This document shows positions 8,647-17,689 of a stretch of DNA of 64,000 nucleotides, piece after piece. The notes beneath the pieces were generated by a model. It was given only the letters and a program-made list of their open reading frames with translations, made no database searches and was not told the DNA's origin. This DNA is from an uncultured Lachnospiraceae bacterium (GTDB taxonomy: Bacteria > Bacillota > Clostridia > Lachnospirales > Lachnospiraceae): NCBI GenBank assembly GCA_944384105.1, contig CALWSC010000114.1, positions 35,994-99,993 of the forward strand. The letters are read 5' to 3'. Position numbers and translations under genes: made by a program. The first letter of the stretch is position 1, and each line of letters begins with the position of its first letter.

Positions 8647-8702
8647 TTTTATTAAGGTTACTAAAAAATTCACATAAAAAAAAGAAAAGGAGACTATCAG
8701 CT

Positions 8703-9248
8703 ATGAAAAAATTCGTTTGCAGTGTTTGTGGTTACGTATACGAGGGAGAGACAGCTCCGGAGGCATGTCCGATCTGTAAAGCTCCGGCTTCCAAGTTCAT
8801 CGAGCAGTCCGGCGAGATGACATGGGCTGCTGAGCACGTTGTAGGTGTTGCAGCAGATGTTCCGGAAGACATCAAGAAAGACTTAAGAGCAAACTTCGAG
8901 GGTGAGTGCTCTGAAGTTGGTATGTATCTTGCAATGGCAAGAGTTGCTCACAGAGAGGGATATCCGGAGATCGGATTATACTGGGAGAAGGCAGCTTACG
9001 AGGAGGCTGAGCATGCAGCAAAATTCGCTGAGTTATTAGGCGAGGTTGTTACTGACAGCACCAAGAAGAACCTTCAGATGAGAGTAGAGGCTGAGAACGG
9101 AGCTACCGCTGGAAAGACAGATCTTGCTAAGCGCGCAAAAGCAGCGAACCTTGACGCAATCCATGACACTGTACATGAGATGGCAAGAGACGAGGCTCGT
9201 CACGGCAAAGCATTCGCAGGCTTATTAAAGAGATATTTTGGAGAATAA
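8703..9248 (+). CDS. Reverse rubrerythrin (N-terminal rubredoxin, C-terminal diiron domain)
   Basis: 181 residues from the ATG at 8703, after AGGAGA. The domain order is inverted relative to classical rubrerythrin: a rubredoxin FeS4 site first (CSVCGY ... CPICKAP, residues 6-25), then a four-helix ferritin-like diiron domain with Glu ligands in '[15 protein letters not shown]', '[11 protein letters not shown]' and '[12 protein letters not shown]'. In clostridia this family reduces hydrogen peroxide and oxygen with NADH-derived electrons and is PerR-repressed. The first in-frame codon at 8592 lies inside the promoter and is not a start. Confidence 0.93.
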   Translation: MKKFVCSVCGYVYEGETAPEACPICKAPASKFIEQSGEMTWAAEHVVGVAADVPEDIKKDLRANFEGECSEVGMYLAMARVAHREGYPEIGLYWEKAAYEEAEHAAKFAELLGEVVTDSTKKNLQMRVEAENGATAGKTDLAKRAKAANLDAIHDTVHEMARDEARHGKAFAGLLKRYFGE

Positions 9249-9325
9249 TTCCGGCCATTTTGTATCATCAGATCAGATGTCGGGAATACCAGCTGTGAGT
9301 TGAAACAGAAAGTGGAGGATATATT

Positions 9326-9862
9326 ATGTCTAAATACGCAGGAACCAAAACGGAAAAGAACTTATGGGATGCTTTTGCAGGCGAGTCCCAGGCAAGAAAC
9401 AAATACACCTACTATGCTTCTGCTGCAAAGAAGGCAGGATATGAGCAGCTTGCAGCATTATACCTGGAGACAGCTGATCAGGAAAAAGAGCACGCCAAGA
9501 TGTGGTTCAAGGAGATCCACGGCATCGGCGATGTAGAGGCAAATCTCACAGACGCAGCTGCAGGTGAGAACTACGAGTGGACCGATATGTATGCCCGCAT
9601 GGCAAGAGAGGCTCGCGAGGAGGGCTTCGAAGAGCTGGCTCTGAAGTTCGAGGGCGTAGCGAGAGTGGAAGCTGCTCACGAGAAACGCTACCGCAAGCTT
9701 CTGGAATCCTACAAGGCAGATAAGACCTTCAAGGGGGATGCTCCTCTCGGATGGAAGTGCCGCAACTGCGGATACATTCATATGGATGAGGAAGCTCCTG
9801 AGGTATGTCCGGTATGTGCGCATCCCAGAGCATACTTCGAGAGAAAGGTTGAGAATTATTAA
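9326..9862 (+). CDS. rbr: Rubrerythrin (classical order)
   Basis: 178 residues. An N-terminal ferritin-like diiron domain ('[19 protein letters not shown]', 'EKEHAKMWF', '[14 protein letters not shown]') is followed by a C-terminal rubredoxin (CRNCGY ... CPVCAHP). It is a cytoplasmic peroxidase. It lies 77 nt after the reverse rubrerythrin with its own GTGGAGG ribosome binding site and is probably co-transcribed with it, ending at the hairpin at 9877. A diverged paralogue pair with opposite domain orders sits here in tandem. Confidence 0.95.
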   Translation: MSKYAGTKTEKNLWDAFAGESQARNKYTYYASAAKKAGYEQLAALYLETADQEKEHAKMWFKEIHGIGDVEANLTDAAAGENYEWTDMYARMAREAREEGFEELALKFEGVARVEAAHEKRYRKLLESYKADKTFKGDAPLGWKCRNCGYIHMDEEAPEVCPVCAHPRAYFERKVENY

Positions 9863-9876
9863 GGAACACTGAGATA

Positions 9877-9907
9877 GGGCTTCCGTGAAGGAAGCCCTTC
9901 TTTTTTT
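9877..9907 (+). terminator. Rho-independent terminator after rubrerythrin
   Basis: GGGCTTCC (9877-9884), 5-nt loop, GGAAGCCC (9890-9897), then TTCTTTTTTT. Confidence 0.92.
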
Positions 9908-9927
9908 GAAATTGAAAGGGAATTGAT

Positions 9928-10461
9928 ATGAAAAGGGAAACAGGATGTATTCATATTTACTGCGGAGACGGCAAAGGCAAGACCACATGCGGAATGGGTC
10001 TGTGCGTCCGCGCTGCCGGTTACGGATATAAGGTTCTGATCTATCAATTTATGAAGGACAATAATACAAGCGAGCGAAAAGCTCTTTCGAAGCTTGAAAA
10101 TATCACGCTCATTGACGGGCTTCCCCAGGAGAAATTCAGCTCGCAAATGAGTCCGCAGGAGAAGGAAGAACGAAAGGCGTATTATGAAAATCAGTTTCTG
10201 ACTGTCACGCGCCGGGCAGAAACGGAAGGGTATGATGTGCTGTTTCTTGATGAAATCATCTACACCATCCGCGCCGGACTGTTTGATGAAAAGCTGCTTT
10301 GCCATTTTCTCGACACAAAGCGTGAAACTCTCGAGGTGATTTTGAGCGGCCAGGGACCAAGCCAGGAGCTCATCGACCGTGCAGACTATGTATCTGAAAT
10401 ACGCAAGCTCAAACACCCCTTTGACCGGGGCATCGCAGCCCGCAGAGGAATCGAACGCTGA
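9928..10461 (+). CDS. cobO: Corrinoid (cob(I)alamin) adenosyltransferase, CobO/BtuR type
   Basis: 177 residues. The N-terminal P-loop 'YCGDGKGKTTCGMGLCVRAAG' is typical of CobO/CobA. 'VLFLDEIIYTI' serves as Walker B, and 'EVILSGQGPSQELIDRADYVSEI' matches the C-terminal family signature. The enzyme transfers the adenosyl group of ATP to reduced corrinoid, making coenzyme B12. No other cobalamin gene lies nearby, so it may serve salvage. It sits 66 nt after rubrerythrin, beyond its terminator. Confidence 0.86.
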   Translation: MKRETGCIHIYCGDGKGKTTCGMGLCVRAAGYGYKVLIYQFMKDNNTSERKALSKLENITLIDGLPQEKFSSQMSPQEKEERKAYYENQFLTVTRRAETEGYDVLFLDEIIYTIRAGLFDEKLLCHFLDTKRETLEVILSGQGPSQELIDRADYVSEIRKLKHPFDRGIAARRGIER

Positions 10462-10541
10462 CAGAAAACCTGGTTACTATGAAAGCCTCTGCTAAACAGA
10501 CGGCATACATTCAAACCTGTTAAATGCATATATATGAAAGT

Positions 10542-10570
10542 TTGCGAAGATCCGTTTAAGCTGGTATAAT
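10542..10570 (+). promoter_or_regulatory. Promoter of alarmone synthetase gene
   Basis: TTGCGA (10542-10547), 17-nt spacer, perfect TATAAT (10565-10570), 47 nt before the ATG. Confidence 0.65.
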
Positions 10571-10616
10571 AGTCTTTGTAAGCAACACCATACAGCAACA
10601 AAGGATAAGTTTTACT

Positions 10617-11273
10617 ATGTTAAGAAAAATTCAGGAAAGAGAATACGACGCCATTGAAGACTGGGAAACCCTGATCTTCCTATACCGCTCTGCCCTGCGC
10701 GAGATTGAAACAAAAATCATGATACTGAATGATGAATTTCAGCAGACACACCGATACAACCCCATCGAGCATGTCAAGGCACGTCTGAAGACACCCGAAA
10801 GTATTGTGAAAAAGCTGCGCGCCAACGGGCACGAGTCCACAATCGCAAATATGGTGCGGTACGTCAACGATATTGCCGGCATCCGCATCACCTGTTCCTT
10901 CACATCCGATATTTATCAGCTCGCAGACATGATTGCCAAAAGAACTGATCTGAAGGTATTAAACCTCAAGGACTATATCCAGCATCCGAAGGAGAGCGGA
11001 TACCAGAGCTATCACATGATTGTTGCAGTTCCTATTTTCCTCTCTGACAGCGTTGTGGATACAAAGGTCGAGATCCAGATCCGTACAATCGCGCAGGACT
11101 TTTGGGCAAGTCTTGAGCACAAAATCGCCTATAAGTTCGAGGGAAATGCCCCCTCTTATATCAGCAGGGAATTAAAAGAATGTGCCAGAATTGTGGAAAA
11201 ATTAGATGAGAAGATGCTTTCACTGAACAATGCGATCGTAAAAGCCAAAGCGCTTCAGGATCAAAATGCCTGA
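10617..11273 (+). CDS. relQ: Small alarmone synthetase (RelQ-type GTP pyrophosphokinase)
   Basis: 218 residues containing only the synthetase (RSD) domain, without hydrolase, TGS or ACT parts. Family signatures are 'YNPIEHVKARLKTPESIVKKL', 'NDIAGIRITCSF', 'PKESGYQSYHMIV' and 'VEIQIRTIAQDFWASLEHKIAYK'. The family makes (p)ppGpp and pGpp from ATP and GTP/GDP/GMP during stress. The start ATG follows AAAGGATAAG. The gene is monocistronic. Confidence 0.9.
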   Translation: MLRKIQEREYDAIEDWETLIFLYRSALREIETKIMILNDEFQQTHRYNPIEHVKARLKTPESIVKKLRANGHESTIANMVRYVNDIAGIRITCSFTSDIYQLADMIAKRTDLKVLNLKDYIQHPKESGYQSYHMIVAVPIFLSDSVVDTKVEIQIRTIAQDFWASLEHKIAYKFEGNAPSYISRELKECARIVEKLDEKMLSLNNAIVKAKALQDQNA

Positions 11274-11599
11274 AAATGAGGAGTGCCCCGACATCTGATG
11301 CCGGGGCAATTATTATGAAAAAATTTTATATGTGTAATGAATCATTACAATACACTACTTACATAACAGTTCGCCTTTGAACTGTTATTATAATAGCAAT
11401 CCACTATGAATATTTCATGTCCTTTTTATGAATTTTTTGTAAACAAGTAAAAAATCCTTTTGTTTTACATTTCATTTTTGTATATTTATACATCATTATA
11501 AATTTTCAAACAACTTATTTTCGTAAATTTGTTGATTTTCTTTTTGCATTTCACCGCTTTATTTGGTTAAATCGTCAATTTTCCTTTTTCATCGCCTCT
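11274..11599. other. AT-rich intergenic region with terminator and dyads
   Basis: No credible gene. It holds TGCCCCG/CGGGGCA (11284-11308, likely relQ terminator although the T-run is poor), GTAATG-AAT-CATTAC (about 11333-11347) and a perfect 10-bp inverted repeat ATAACAGTTC/GAACTGTTAT (11363-11388) followed by TATAAT. The remainder is plain AT-rich sequence between convergent genes. Confidence 0.5.
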
Positions 11600-12514
11600 T
11601 TACCCAATTTTTTTCAGATTATCGGCAAGTTTTGCAAAATCTTCAAGGCTGAGCATCTCTCCCCGGACAGACGGTTCAAAGCCGCTCTGGGCGATCGCAC
11701 TCTCAATCTGCTCCTTCGTATAAGAAAGTCCTGCATAATTTTTCAGTCCGTTTGCAAGAGTTTTTCTTCTCTGGTTGAACGACGCGCGGATAATCTCAAA
11801 CATCAGCTTCTCATCCTCTACCGTTACCGGAGGTTTTGCATGCTTTGTCAGGCGTATAACGGCGCTTCCAACCTTCGGGCGCGGCATAAAGCAGTTCGGC
11901 GGAACGTTCGCCACAATATATGGATCAGCATAATACTGTACTGCGAGGGACAGCGCACCGTAATCCTTGCTGCCAGGTCCTGTCTGCATCCTGAGCGCAA
12001 CCTCTTTCTGCACCATAACGGTTACAGATTCCACAGGGACGCCTGACTCAAAAATCCCCATAATAATAGGGGTTGTAATATAGTATGGAAGATTTGCCAC
12101 AATCTTTATCGGCTTTCCTCCGTTCTTCTCCTCTGCAAGCCGGCAGATGTCCACCTTCAGGATATCCTCGTTGAGCACCGTCACATTGTCATAGCCGCTT
12201 AATGTATCCTCCAGAATCGGAATCAGGTTTCGGTCGATCTCAACCGCGCATACTTCTCTCGCTGCAAAAGCCAGATACTGCGTCATTGTTCCGATTCCCG
12301 GACCGATCTCGACCACAAAATCCTCGTCCGTGATTTCTGCCGCTGCTATGATCTTGTCAAGCACATGCGTGTCAATCAAAAAATTCTGTCCGAATTTCTT
12401 CTGGAAGTTAAATCCGTATTTATTCAGTACCGCAATTGTATTCTGCGGATTTCCCAATGTTGGCTGAGGACGGAGCCCTGCTCCGCCCTCAGTATATTCT
12501 GTATGATTCTTCAT
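11600..12514 (-). CDS. rsmA: 16S rRNA dimethyladenosine transferase
   Basis: 304 residues. 'KKFGQNFLIDTHVLDKI', the SAM-binding motif 'VVEIGPGIGTMTQ', 'VCAVEIDRNLIPIL' and the catalytic 'IVANLPYYITTPI' identify RsmA/KsgA, which dimethylates two adenines near the 3' end of 16S rRNA. It carries about 17 extra N-terminal residues before the usual 'LGNPQNT' start. No internal start is available, and an AAAGGTGG site precedes the ATG. It lies 25 nt after the upstream TPR/P-loop gene and is probably co-transcribed with it. Confidence 0.95.
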   Translation of the reverse strand: MKNHTEYTEGGAGLRPQPTLGNPQNTIAVLNKYGFNFQKKFGQNFLIDTHVLDKIIAAAEITDEDFVVEIGPGIGTMTQYLAFAAREVCAVEIDRNLIPILEDTLSGYDNVTVLNEDILKVDICRLAEEKNGGKPIKIVANLPYYITTPIIMGIFESGVPVESVTVMVQKEVALRMQTGPGSKDYGALSLAVQYYADPYIVANVPPNCFMPRPKVGSAVIRLTKHAKPPVTVEDEKLMFEIIRASFNQRRKTLANGLKNYAGLSYTKEQIESAIAQSGFEPSVRGEMLSLEDFAKLADNLKKIG

Positions 12515-12539
12515 ATATTATTATTTTCCACCTTTAGGT

Positions 12540-15086
12540 TTAGAAATCAAAGTCCTTTTCATAAAGAATGACGCGGTTCTCGTCATCCAGATGCTTTCTG
12601 GAAACCTTTCTTCCCAGCTTTCTCGTACCGCGCTGTGCCTTGGAGATCGCGTTGTCGACCATCTCCTTAACCTTGAGAATCGTGATCGGCTCAGATTCAG
12701 ACTGATTATCACCGATTAATGTATACAGCGCCAATACACCCATATCGTCAATCTTGAATCCCATTTCTGTCGCATAGACACGCGCAAATGTGACGAGCTC
12801 ATCGTTAGTGAATACCGGAATAGAAATCACGGTCGCAAACTTCTCCGCAAATTCCGGATAATTCTTGAGCAGTGTTCTCATACTGGTCTTTTCATCCTCA
12901 ATAATAATCGTCAGGCCGTCTGTCCTAAAATCCATAGCCTTGGAAAGGCTCTTAATCGTCTCCGGATGCAGCAGTCCTGCACGATCCACGATCAGAAATC
13001 CTCCGGAGAGCTTTGCTACAACTCTCACCGGATCTTTCGCATTCAGATCCGAGGCATCCAGACGCGCGATTTTCACAGCTTTCAGTCCCAGATCCTGGCA
13101 GATAGCACGAACAAGCGACTCAGACAGTTTTGACTTGCCTGTGCCGTGACCGCCCATAATCGCAATATTTCCGCGTCGGGAGGTCTTCTCTCCGGCGTGC
13201 TCGTACACACCGCTCATCGCATCGAGAATCTGCTGGTTCATACCGGGCACTTTTGCGAAATAGCTGAATAATTTCTTCTGCTCTTCGCTCATCTTATCCG
13301 GACGCGTATCATTTAAAATACGCAGGCGCTTCTCCTCCGGCGTCTCATCCCGCAGAATCTCTTCCATCAGATCAACCGGCTGACTCTCAGGCTGCTCCGC
13401 TTCCTGAGCTTCCTCCTCCTGCACATTCTCTTTCTCTGAAGTCTCTTCTGCTTCCTGTACAGCAGGAATCATATCTTCTACCACCGCATCCGGAATTGTC
13501 TCCTCCTCAAGATCCTTCACCTCAACGGCATCCTCGGTAATAACTGCCTCATCGTCCTGCAGTTCCTCCTGCTCGTACTCGATCACCGGCATATCCATAT
13601 CCATCTCCGGCTGGGTATTTTCAGGCTGCTTCTGCTCCTCAGGGATACTCTCGGCAAATGCACTCTCTGCCTGTGCATTCTCCTCCACTGCTGTCTCTGC
13701 AATCACCTTTGCCAGCTGATTATTGGCAATCGCATCTGCGACAGCCTGTGCCAGCGTATCCTGCGGAGCGGTCTCTCTCTGCTCCTTCGCAGCATCCTCT
13801 GCAATATCCCGGGTTTTTCCGAAATCTTCTGCGTTCTGTGCATTCTCAGGCTCCGCTGCTTCATTTCTCTCAAAATGTCCTGTGGCAAGCTCCTGTGCCA
13901 TGCTTCCGGCTGTTTCTTTTAAAATTGCCTCAAGATCGAAATCTGCTGTACTGCTGCTTTCCTCGGCTTTCGGCTCTTCCTTTGCCGGCTTCTTCTCCAC
14001 TGCTGCAGTAATCTCTGCCTTCTTCTTCGGATCAATCTTCGGGATGACGTCTGTCTCCTTCTGCTCGGGCTCCAGCTCCTTAACTACGGGGATCTCATCC
14101 TCAGAGAACTCTTCCGGCGCTTCCTTCGGTTCTTCCTGGGCAGGCTCCTCCGGTCTGCTGAATCCTGCAAACACATCCTTGAAACTTCTGCTTAACCGCT
14201 CCTGGAGCTCCTTAGGATCAGGCATAACGGCAGGCTGCGGATGCGTGGATGTCGCCACCTCTTCCAGCGTACCCTCCAGCACGCTGGACAGGTCAATTCC
14301 TCCCTGCACCGGTTTACTCTGCGCCGTCTTCTCCAAAGCCTTTTCCCTGGAAGCTGCCGCTTCCGGAACTACACGCCGTACAGTGACAGGCGCTTCGTTC
14401 TTTACCTCCGGGATATCCTGGAGCGCTGCCTCACGCACCACGCGGTGCTTCTCCTGTTCCAGCAGTTCCTGACGGCTGTCATAAATCTGTCTCTGTGAAG
14501 CAGACAGCGGCTCGTATTTCATCTTCAGCTCCATCGCCTTAAATACATACTTGCCCTCGCTGAACCAGAGAATCAGATCATCGCACTCTTCAATACATTT
14601 CTCCCGCATCCCCGCTTTGCTGTATAGCCTTGCCAGCTCATACGCCCAGCGCTCGGTGTACTCCTTCGACTTGTACTCCTCCAGAATCGCAATTAAGTCC
14701 TCGATCGGTGAACGTTTTGCCTTATAAATCTTATATTTCAATATGTATCCGGAATTGTCATTGGGCGCCGTGTCTATGAACTCCTGATAATAGTCCACAG
14801 CGTCGTCGTAATTTCCCATCTTCAGTGCCACCTCGACCAGGCGGTACAGGATACTCTTACCTTTTGTAGCTCTGTCGTATGCGAGCAGAAGAATCTGCCG
14901 GCAGTCTTCCAGTTTTCCGTTCGCCTCATAGATATCCGCAACAGTGCAAAGGGTACGGATGCTCTTTACTTTTCTCCAGTCAATCGTCTCCGTAATCCGG
15001 AAAGCTCCTTCGTAATCCCCGGCGTCCACCAGGTTCCCAATCTCATCCAATTTCATTCGATACTCAGTCTTATCCAACGTATTCAC
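12540..15086 (-). CDS. TPR-like protein with acidic linker and C-terminal AAA-type P-loop domain
   Basis: 848 residues, not assigned to a named family. Residues about 1-200 are helical TPR-like repeats ('DAGDYEGAFRITETIDW', 'YDDAVDYYQEFIDTAPND'). About 230-600 is a strongly acidic Glu/Pro/Ala-rich disordered linker. About 630-848 is a P-loop domain with Walker A 'GGHGTGKSKL' and a Walker B-like strand 'GGFLIVDRAGLL', laid out as in CbxX/SpoVK AAA proteins. The usual DE pair of Walker B is DR, so hydrolysis may be impaired. The predicted start is GTG with weak AAGG spacing. A start at the internal ATG (residue 11) is possible. It is cytoplasmic and upstream of rsmA. Its function is unknown. 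Confidence 0.7.
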   Translation of the reverse strand: MNTLDKTEYRMKLDEIGNLVDAGDYEGAFRITETIDWRKVKSIRTLCTVADIYEANGKLEDCRQILLLAYDRATKGKSILYRLVEVALKMGNYDDAVDYYQEFIDTAPNDNSGYILKYKIYKAKRSPIEDLIAILEEYKSKEYTERWAYELARLYSKAGMREKCIEECDDLILWFSEGKYVFKAMELKMKYEPLSASQRQIYDSRQELLEQEKHRVVREAALQDIPEVKNEAPVTVRRVVPEAAASREKALEKTAQSKPVQGGIDLSSVLEGTLEEVATSTHPQPAVMPDPKELQERLSRSFKDVFAGFSRPEEPAQEEPKEAPEEFSEDEIPVVKELEPEQKETDVIPKIDPKKKAEITAAVEKKPAKEEPKAEESSSTADFDLEAILKETAGSMAQELATGHFERNEAAEPENAQNAEDFGKTRDIAEDAAKEQRETAPQDTLAQAVADAIANNQLAKVIAETAVEENAQAESAFAESIPEEQKQPENTQPEMDMDMPVIEYEQEELQDDEAVITEDAVEVKDLEEETIPDAVVEDMIPAVQEAEETSEKENVQEEEAQEAEQPESQPVDLMEEILRDETPEEKRLRILNDTRPDKMSEEQKKLFSYFAKVPGMNQQILDAMSGVYEHAGEKTSRRGNIAIMGGHGTGKSKLSESLVRAICQDLGLKAVKIARLDASDLNAKDPVRVVAKLSGGFLIVDRAGLLHPETIKSLSKAMDFRTDGLTIIIEDEKTSMRTLLKNYPEFAEKFATVISIPVFTNDELVTFARVYATEMGFKIDDMGVLALYTLIGDNQSESEPITILKVKEMVDNAISKAQRGTRKLGRKVSRKHLDDENRVILYEKDFDF

Positions 15087-15179
15087 CTCTGACCTTGTCT
15101 TTCATTCTGTCCGCGGACGTTTATCCGCAGTTCTTGCTATCATCTTATTACGGAAAAAATGACATATACAGTCTTTATA

Positions 15180-15208
15180 AGTGTATCATAACGAAAATAC
15201 AATGTCAA
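15180..15208 (-). promoter_or_regulatory. Promoter of the TPR/P-loop gene
   Basis: Minus-strand TTGACA (15208-15203), 17-nt spacer, TACACT (15185-15180), about 95 nt before the GTG start. Confidence 0.65.
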
Positions 15209-15288
15209 AATAAATTCTGGATGCGGAAAATATAACCATGCAGCTCTGTGCAGATACTTGGTGAGGCTGCGCTCTCTAAATTTACAGT

Positions 15289-15345
15289 AAAAAATTACTC
15301 CCTTTTAAGCAGCTGTTAACTATCAACCATCTGCTTAAGAGGGAG
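15289..15345 (-). terminator. metK terminator
   Basis: A 15-bp stem with one mismatch, CTCCCTCTTAAGCAG / CTGCTTAAAAGGGAG on the minus strand (15345-15298), followed by TAATTTTTT. It starts 32 nt after the metK stop. Confidence 0.9.
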
Positions 15346-15376
15346 CACATATTCCTTTTATTCTATTTTAAAAGAG

Positions 15377-16567
15377 TTATCCCAGATAGCTCTTCAGCAC
15401 TTCCGCCTTGTCCAGCTTCTCCCACGGGAGATCCAGATCGTGGCGTCCAAAGTGTCCGTATGCTGCAGTCTGTTTGTAGATCGGACGGCGCAGATCGAGC
15501 ATCTTAATAATTCCGGCCGGTCTTAAGTCAAAGTTCTCGCGGATGATCTCTACGAGTTTAGCATCGGAAAGCTTGCCGGTTCCGAAAGTATCTACCATGA
15601 TGGAAGTCGGATGTGCTACACCGATAGCGTAGGAGAGCTGAATCTCACACTTATCAGCAAGCCCTGCTGCTACGATGTTCTTTGCTACGTAGCGCGCTGC
15701 GTAGGCTGCGGAGCGGTCTACCTTTGTGCAGTCCTTTCCGGAGAAAGCGCCGCCGCCGTGACGTGCATAGCCGCCGTAGGTATCAACGATGATTTTGCGT
15801 CCGGTCAGTCCGCTGTCGCCGTGAGGTCCGCCGATAACAAAGCGTCCTGTCGGATTGATAAAGAACTTCGTGTCAGCGTCTACCATATCTGCCGGGAGAA
15901 TCTCATCAAATACATATTTCTTAATATCCTCGTGAATCTGCTCCTGTGTAACATCCGGGTCGTGCTGCGTGGAAAGTACGACTGCATCCAGGCGAACCGG
16001 CTTATCGTTCTCATCATATTCTACCGTAACCTGTGTCTTTCCGTCCGGTCTTAAATACGGAAGTGTTCCGTTCTTTCTCACTTCAGTCAGGCGTCTTGCC
16101 AGCTTATGCGCCAGAGCGATCGGGTACGGCATGTACTCCTCTGTCTCATTGACAGCAAAACCGAACATCATTCCCTGGTCGCCGGCTCCGATGGCGTCAA
16201 GATCCTCATCAGACATCTTGTTCTCCTTTGCCTCAAGCGCTTTATCCACGCCGAGCGCAATGTCTGCGGACTGCTCGTCAATCGCAGTGATTACGCCACA
16301 GGTATCCGCATCAAATCCGTATTTTCCTCGGGTATATCCGATCTCGCGGACCGTATCACGCACGATTTTCTGAATATCCACATATGCGTTTGTAGTGATC
16401 TCTCCCATTACCAGAACCATGCCCGTCGTGGTCGCTGTCTCGCAGGCCACGCGGCTCATCGGATCCTGCTCCATCAAAGCGTCAAGGATCGCGTCGGAAA
16501 TAGCATCGCACATTTTATCCGGATGTCCCTCTGTTACGGACTCAGATGTAAATAATCTTTTCTCCAT
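15377..16567 (-). CDS. metK: S-adenosylmethionine synthetase
   Basis: 396 residues, full length. '[24 protein letters not shown]', '[12 protein letters not shown]' (ATP site), '[21 protein letters not shown]' (P-loop-like) and '[20 protein letters not shown]' are diagnostic. It makes SAM from methionine and ATP in the cytoplasm. Expression is under the SAM-I riboswitch immediately upstream, so the gene is end-product controlled. SAM also feeds the speD pathway at 43-49 kb. Confidence 0.98.
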   Translation of the reverse strand: MEKRLFTSESVTEGHPDKMCDAISDAILDALMEQDPMSRVACETATTTGMVLVMGEITTNAYVDIQKIVRDTVREIGYTRGKYGFDADTCGVITAIDEQSADIALGVDKALEAKENKMSDEDLDAIGAGDQGMMFGFAVNETEEYMPYPIALAHKLARRLTEVRKNGTLPYLRPDGKTQVTVEYDENDKPVRLDAVVLSTQHDPDVTQEQIHEDIKKYVFDEILPADMVDADTKFFINPTGRFVIGGPHGDSGLTGRKIIVDTYGGYARHGGGAFSGKDCTKVDRSAAYAARYVAKNIVAAGLADKCEIQLSYAIGVAHPTSIMVDTFGTGKLSDAKLVEIIRENFDLRPAGIIKMLDLRRPIYKQTAAYGHFGRHDLDLPWEKLDKAEVLKSYLG

Positions 16568-16608
16568 GTTCTTCTCCTTTTCTTTCTGGTATTGCTTTTC
16601 TCAAATAT

Positions 16609-16755
16609 GAAAAAGCCCATCTGCATAAGATGGACTCAATAATTCTTATTAAATCCTCTTATTGTTCGATTACTCGCTCAGGTTGGCACCTTCCGCTTCG
16701 GGGGTTGCCGTGGTTTCTCAGGTCCTTTGTACCTCCGCCACTCTGAATAAGAGAA
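16609..16755 (-). promoter_or_regulatory. SAM-I (S-box) riboswitch with terminator
   Basis: On the minus strand, CTCTTATTCAGAGTGGCGGA (from about 16755) begins the aptamer. It is followed by GGACCTGAGAAACC, CGGCAACC, AAGGTGCCAA and a closing CAATAAGAG (about 16655), all conserved S-box elements. The expression platform CCATCT-TATGC-AGATGG then TTTTT (about 16634-16609) terminates transcription when SAM is bound. Confidence 0.95.
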
Positions 16756-16794
16756 AAGCAATGTTGTTCATGATATTTTTGTTAATGCGGTTAT

Positions 16795-16823
16795 ACAATA
16801 CCTCAGATTTTGCGATTCGTCAA
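16795..16823 (-). promoter_or_regulatory. metK promoter
   Basis: Minus-strand TTGACG (16823-16818), 17-nt spacer, TATTGT (16800-16795), placing the start about 40 nt before the riboswitch. Confidence 0.6.
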
Positions 16824-16852
16824 GTGGTATCCTGATTTTTTTATTTTTTCTT

Positions 16853-16881
16853 TTGACTTTTGCATCATCGCTCCCTATACT
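16853..16881 (+). promoter_or_regulatory. Promoter of the microcompartment shell gene
   Basis: TTGACT (16853-16858), 17-nt spacer, TATACT (16876-16881), 31 nt before the ATG. It is divergent from the metK promoter. Confidence 0.7.
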
Positions 16882-16912
16882 GGAGATATAAAGATGAAAT
16901 CGAGGTATCCGT

Positions 16913-17638
16913 ATGACACAGGAAGAAGTTAATGCAATCAGTATGAAATGTCAGCTCTCCGAATTTGTCGGAACTGCCGTTCTGGATACGATAGGGCTGG
17001 TAATCGCAGGGGCTGATGACTCGCTGCTCGCCCAGATGAATCTGCCAAAGCCCTATAAGACTCTTGGGATCTTAAGTTCCCGCACCGGAGCCGCAGGGCA
17101 GATTACAGCGGTGGACGACGCAGTGAAAGCGACGAACACAGAGGTGCTCTCCATCATGCTGCCGCGCGATACGAAGGGCTGGGGCGGCCACGGAAATTTT
17201 ATCATTCTCGGTGGAGATACGGTCTCCGATGTACGCCGGGCAGTAGAGATCTCTCTGGAGCTCGCAAACCGGAATGCTGGGGAACTGTATATCAGTGAGG
17301 CAGGTCATCTGGAATTTGCCTTTTCTGCAAGTGCAGACCAGGCACTTCACATGGCGTTCGATGTACCGCTTGGACAGTCATTCGGCTTTCTGTGCGGTTC
17401 GCCCGCAGCAATCGGTCTGGTAATGGCGGATCTCGCAGTCAAGTCCGCTCATGTAAAGATTGTGAAGTACATGACGCCCGACGTCGGGACAAGCCATTCC
17501 AATGAGGTTATTCTCGCTGTCACGGGTGATACCAGCGCTGTGAAGAATGCGGTTCTTACGGCAAGAAGTATCGGTCTGCAGCTGCTTGTATCCATGGGCA
17601 GTTATCCTCAGATACCCGGGACACCGTATCTGGATTAA
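16913..17638 (+). CDS. pduB: Bacterial microcompartment shell protein, PduB-like tandem BMC (BMC-T)
   Basis: 241 residues with two BMC folds. The first reads 'LSEFVGTAVLDTIGLVIAGAD', then 'VKATNTEVLSIMLPRDTKGWGGHG' and 'ILGGDTVSDVRRAVEISLE'. The second is marked by 'GLVMADLAVKSAHVKIVKYMTP' and 'SNEVILAVTGDTSAVKNAVL'. The order and motifs match PduB/EtuB trimeric shell proteins of propanediol or ethanol-type compartments. It lies alone between metK and a MarR/ABC cluster with its own promoter and terminator, and no enzyme, hexameric shell or pentamer genes are in the window. The PduB assignment is by motif. Its role outside an operon is unknown. Confidence 0.87.
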   Translation: MTQEEVNAISMKCQLSEFVGTAVLDTIGLVIAGADDSLLAQMNLPKPYKTLGILSSRTGAAGQITAVDDAVKATNTEVLSIMLPRDTKGWGGHGNFIILGGDTVSDVRRAVEISLELANRNAGELYISEAGHLEFAFSASADQALHMAFDVPLGQSFGFLCGSPAAIGLVMADLAVKSAHVKIVKYMTPDVGTSHSNEVILAVTGDTSAVKNAVLTARSIGLQLLVSMGSYPQIPGTPYLD

Positions 17639-17646
17639 TTCTACAA

Positions 17647-17687
17647 AAAAGAGCTGCAGCTCTTCCCCCAGAATGCTGCAGCTCTTT
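17647..17687. terminator. Bidirectional terminator between shell gene and small membrane ORF
   Basis: Arms AAAAGAGCTGCAG (17647-17659) and CTGCAGCTCTTTT (17675-17687), 13 bp perfect, with A-run and T-run flanks. It serves the + strand shell gene and the convergent minus-strand small ORF. Confidence 0.88.
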
Positions 17688-17689
17688 TG

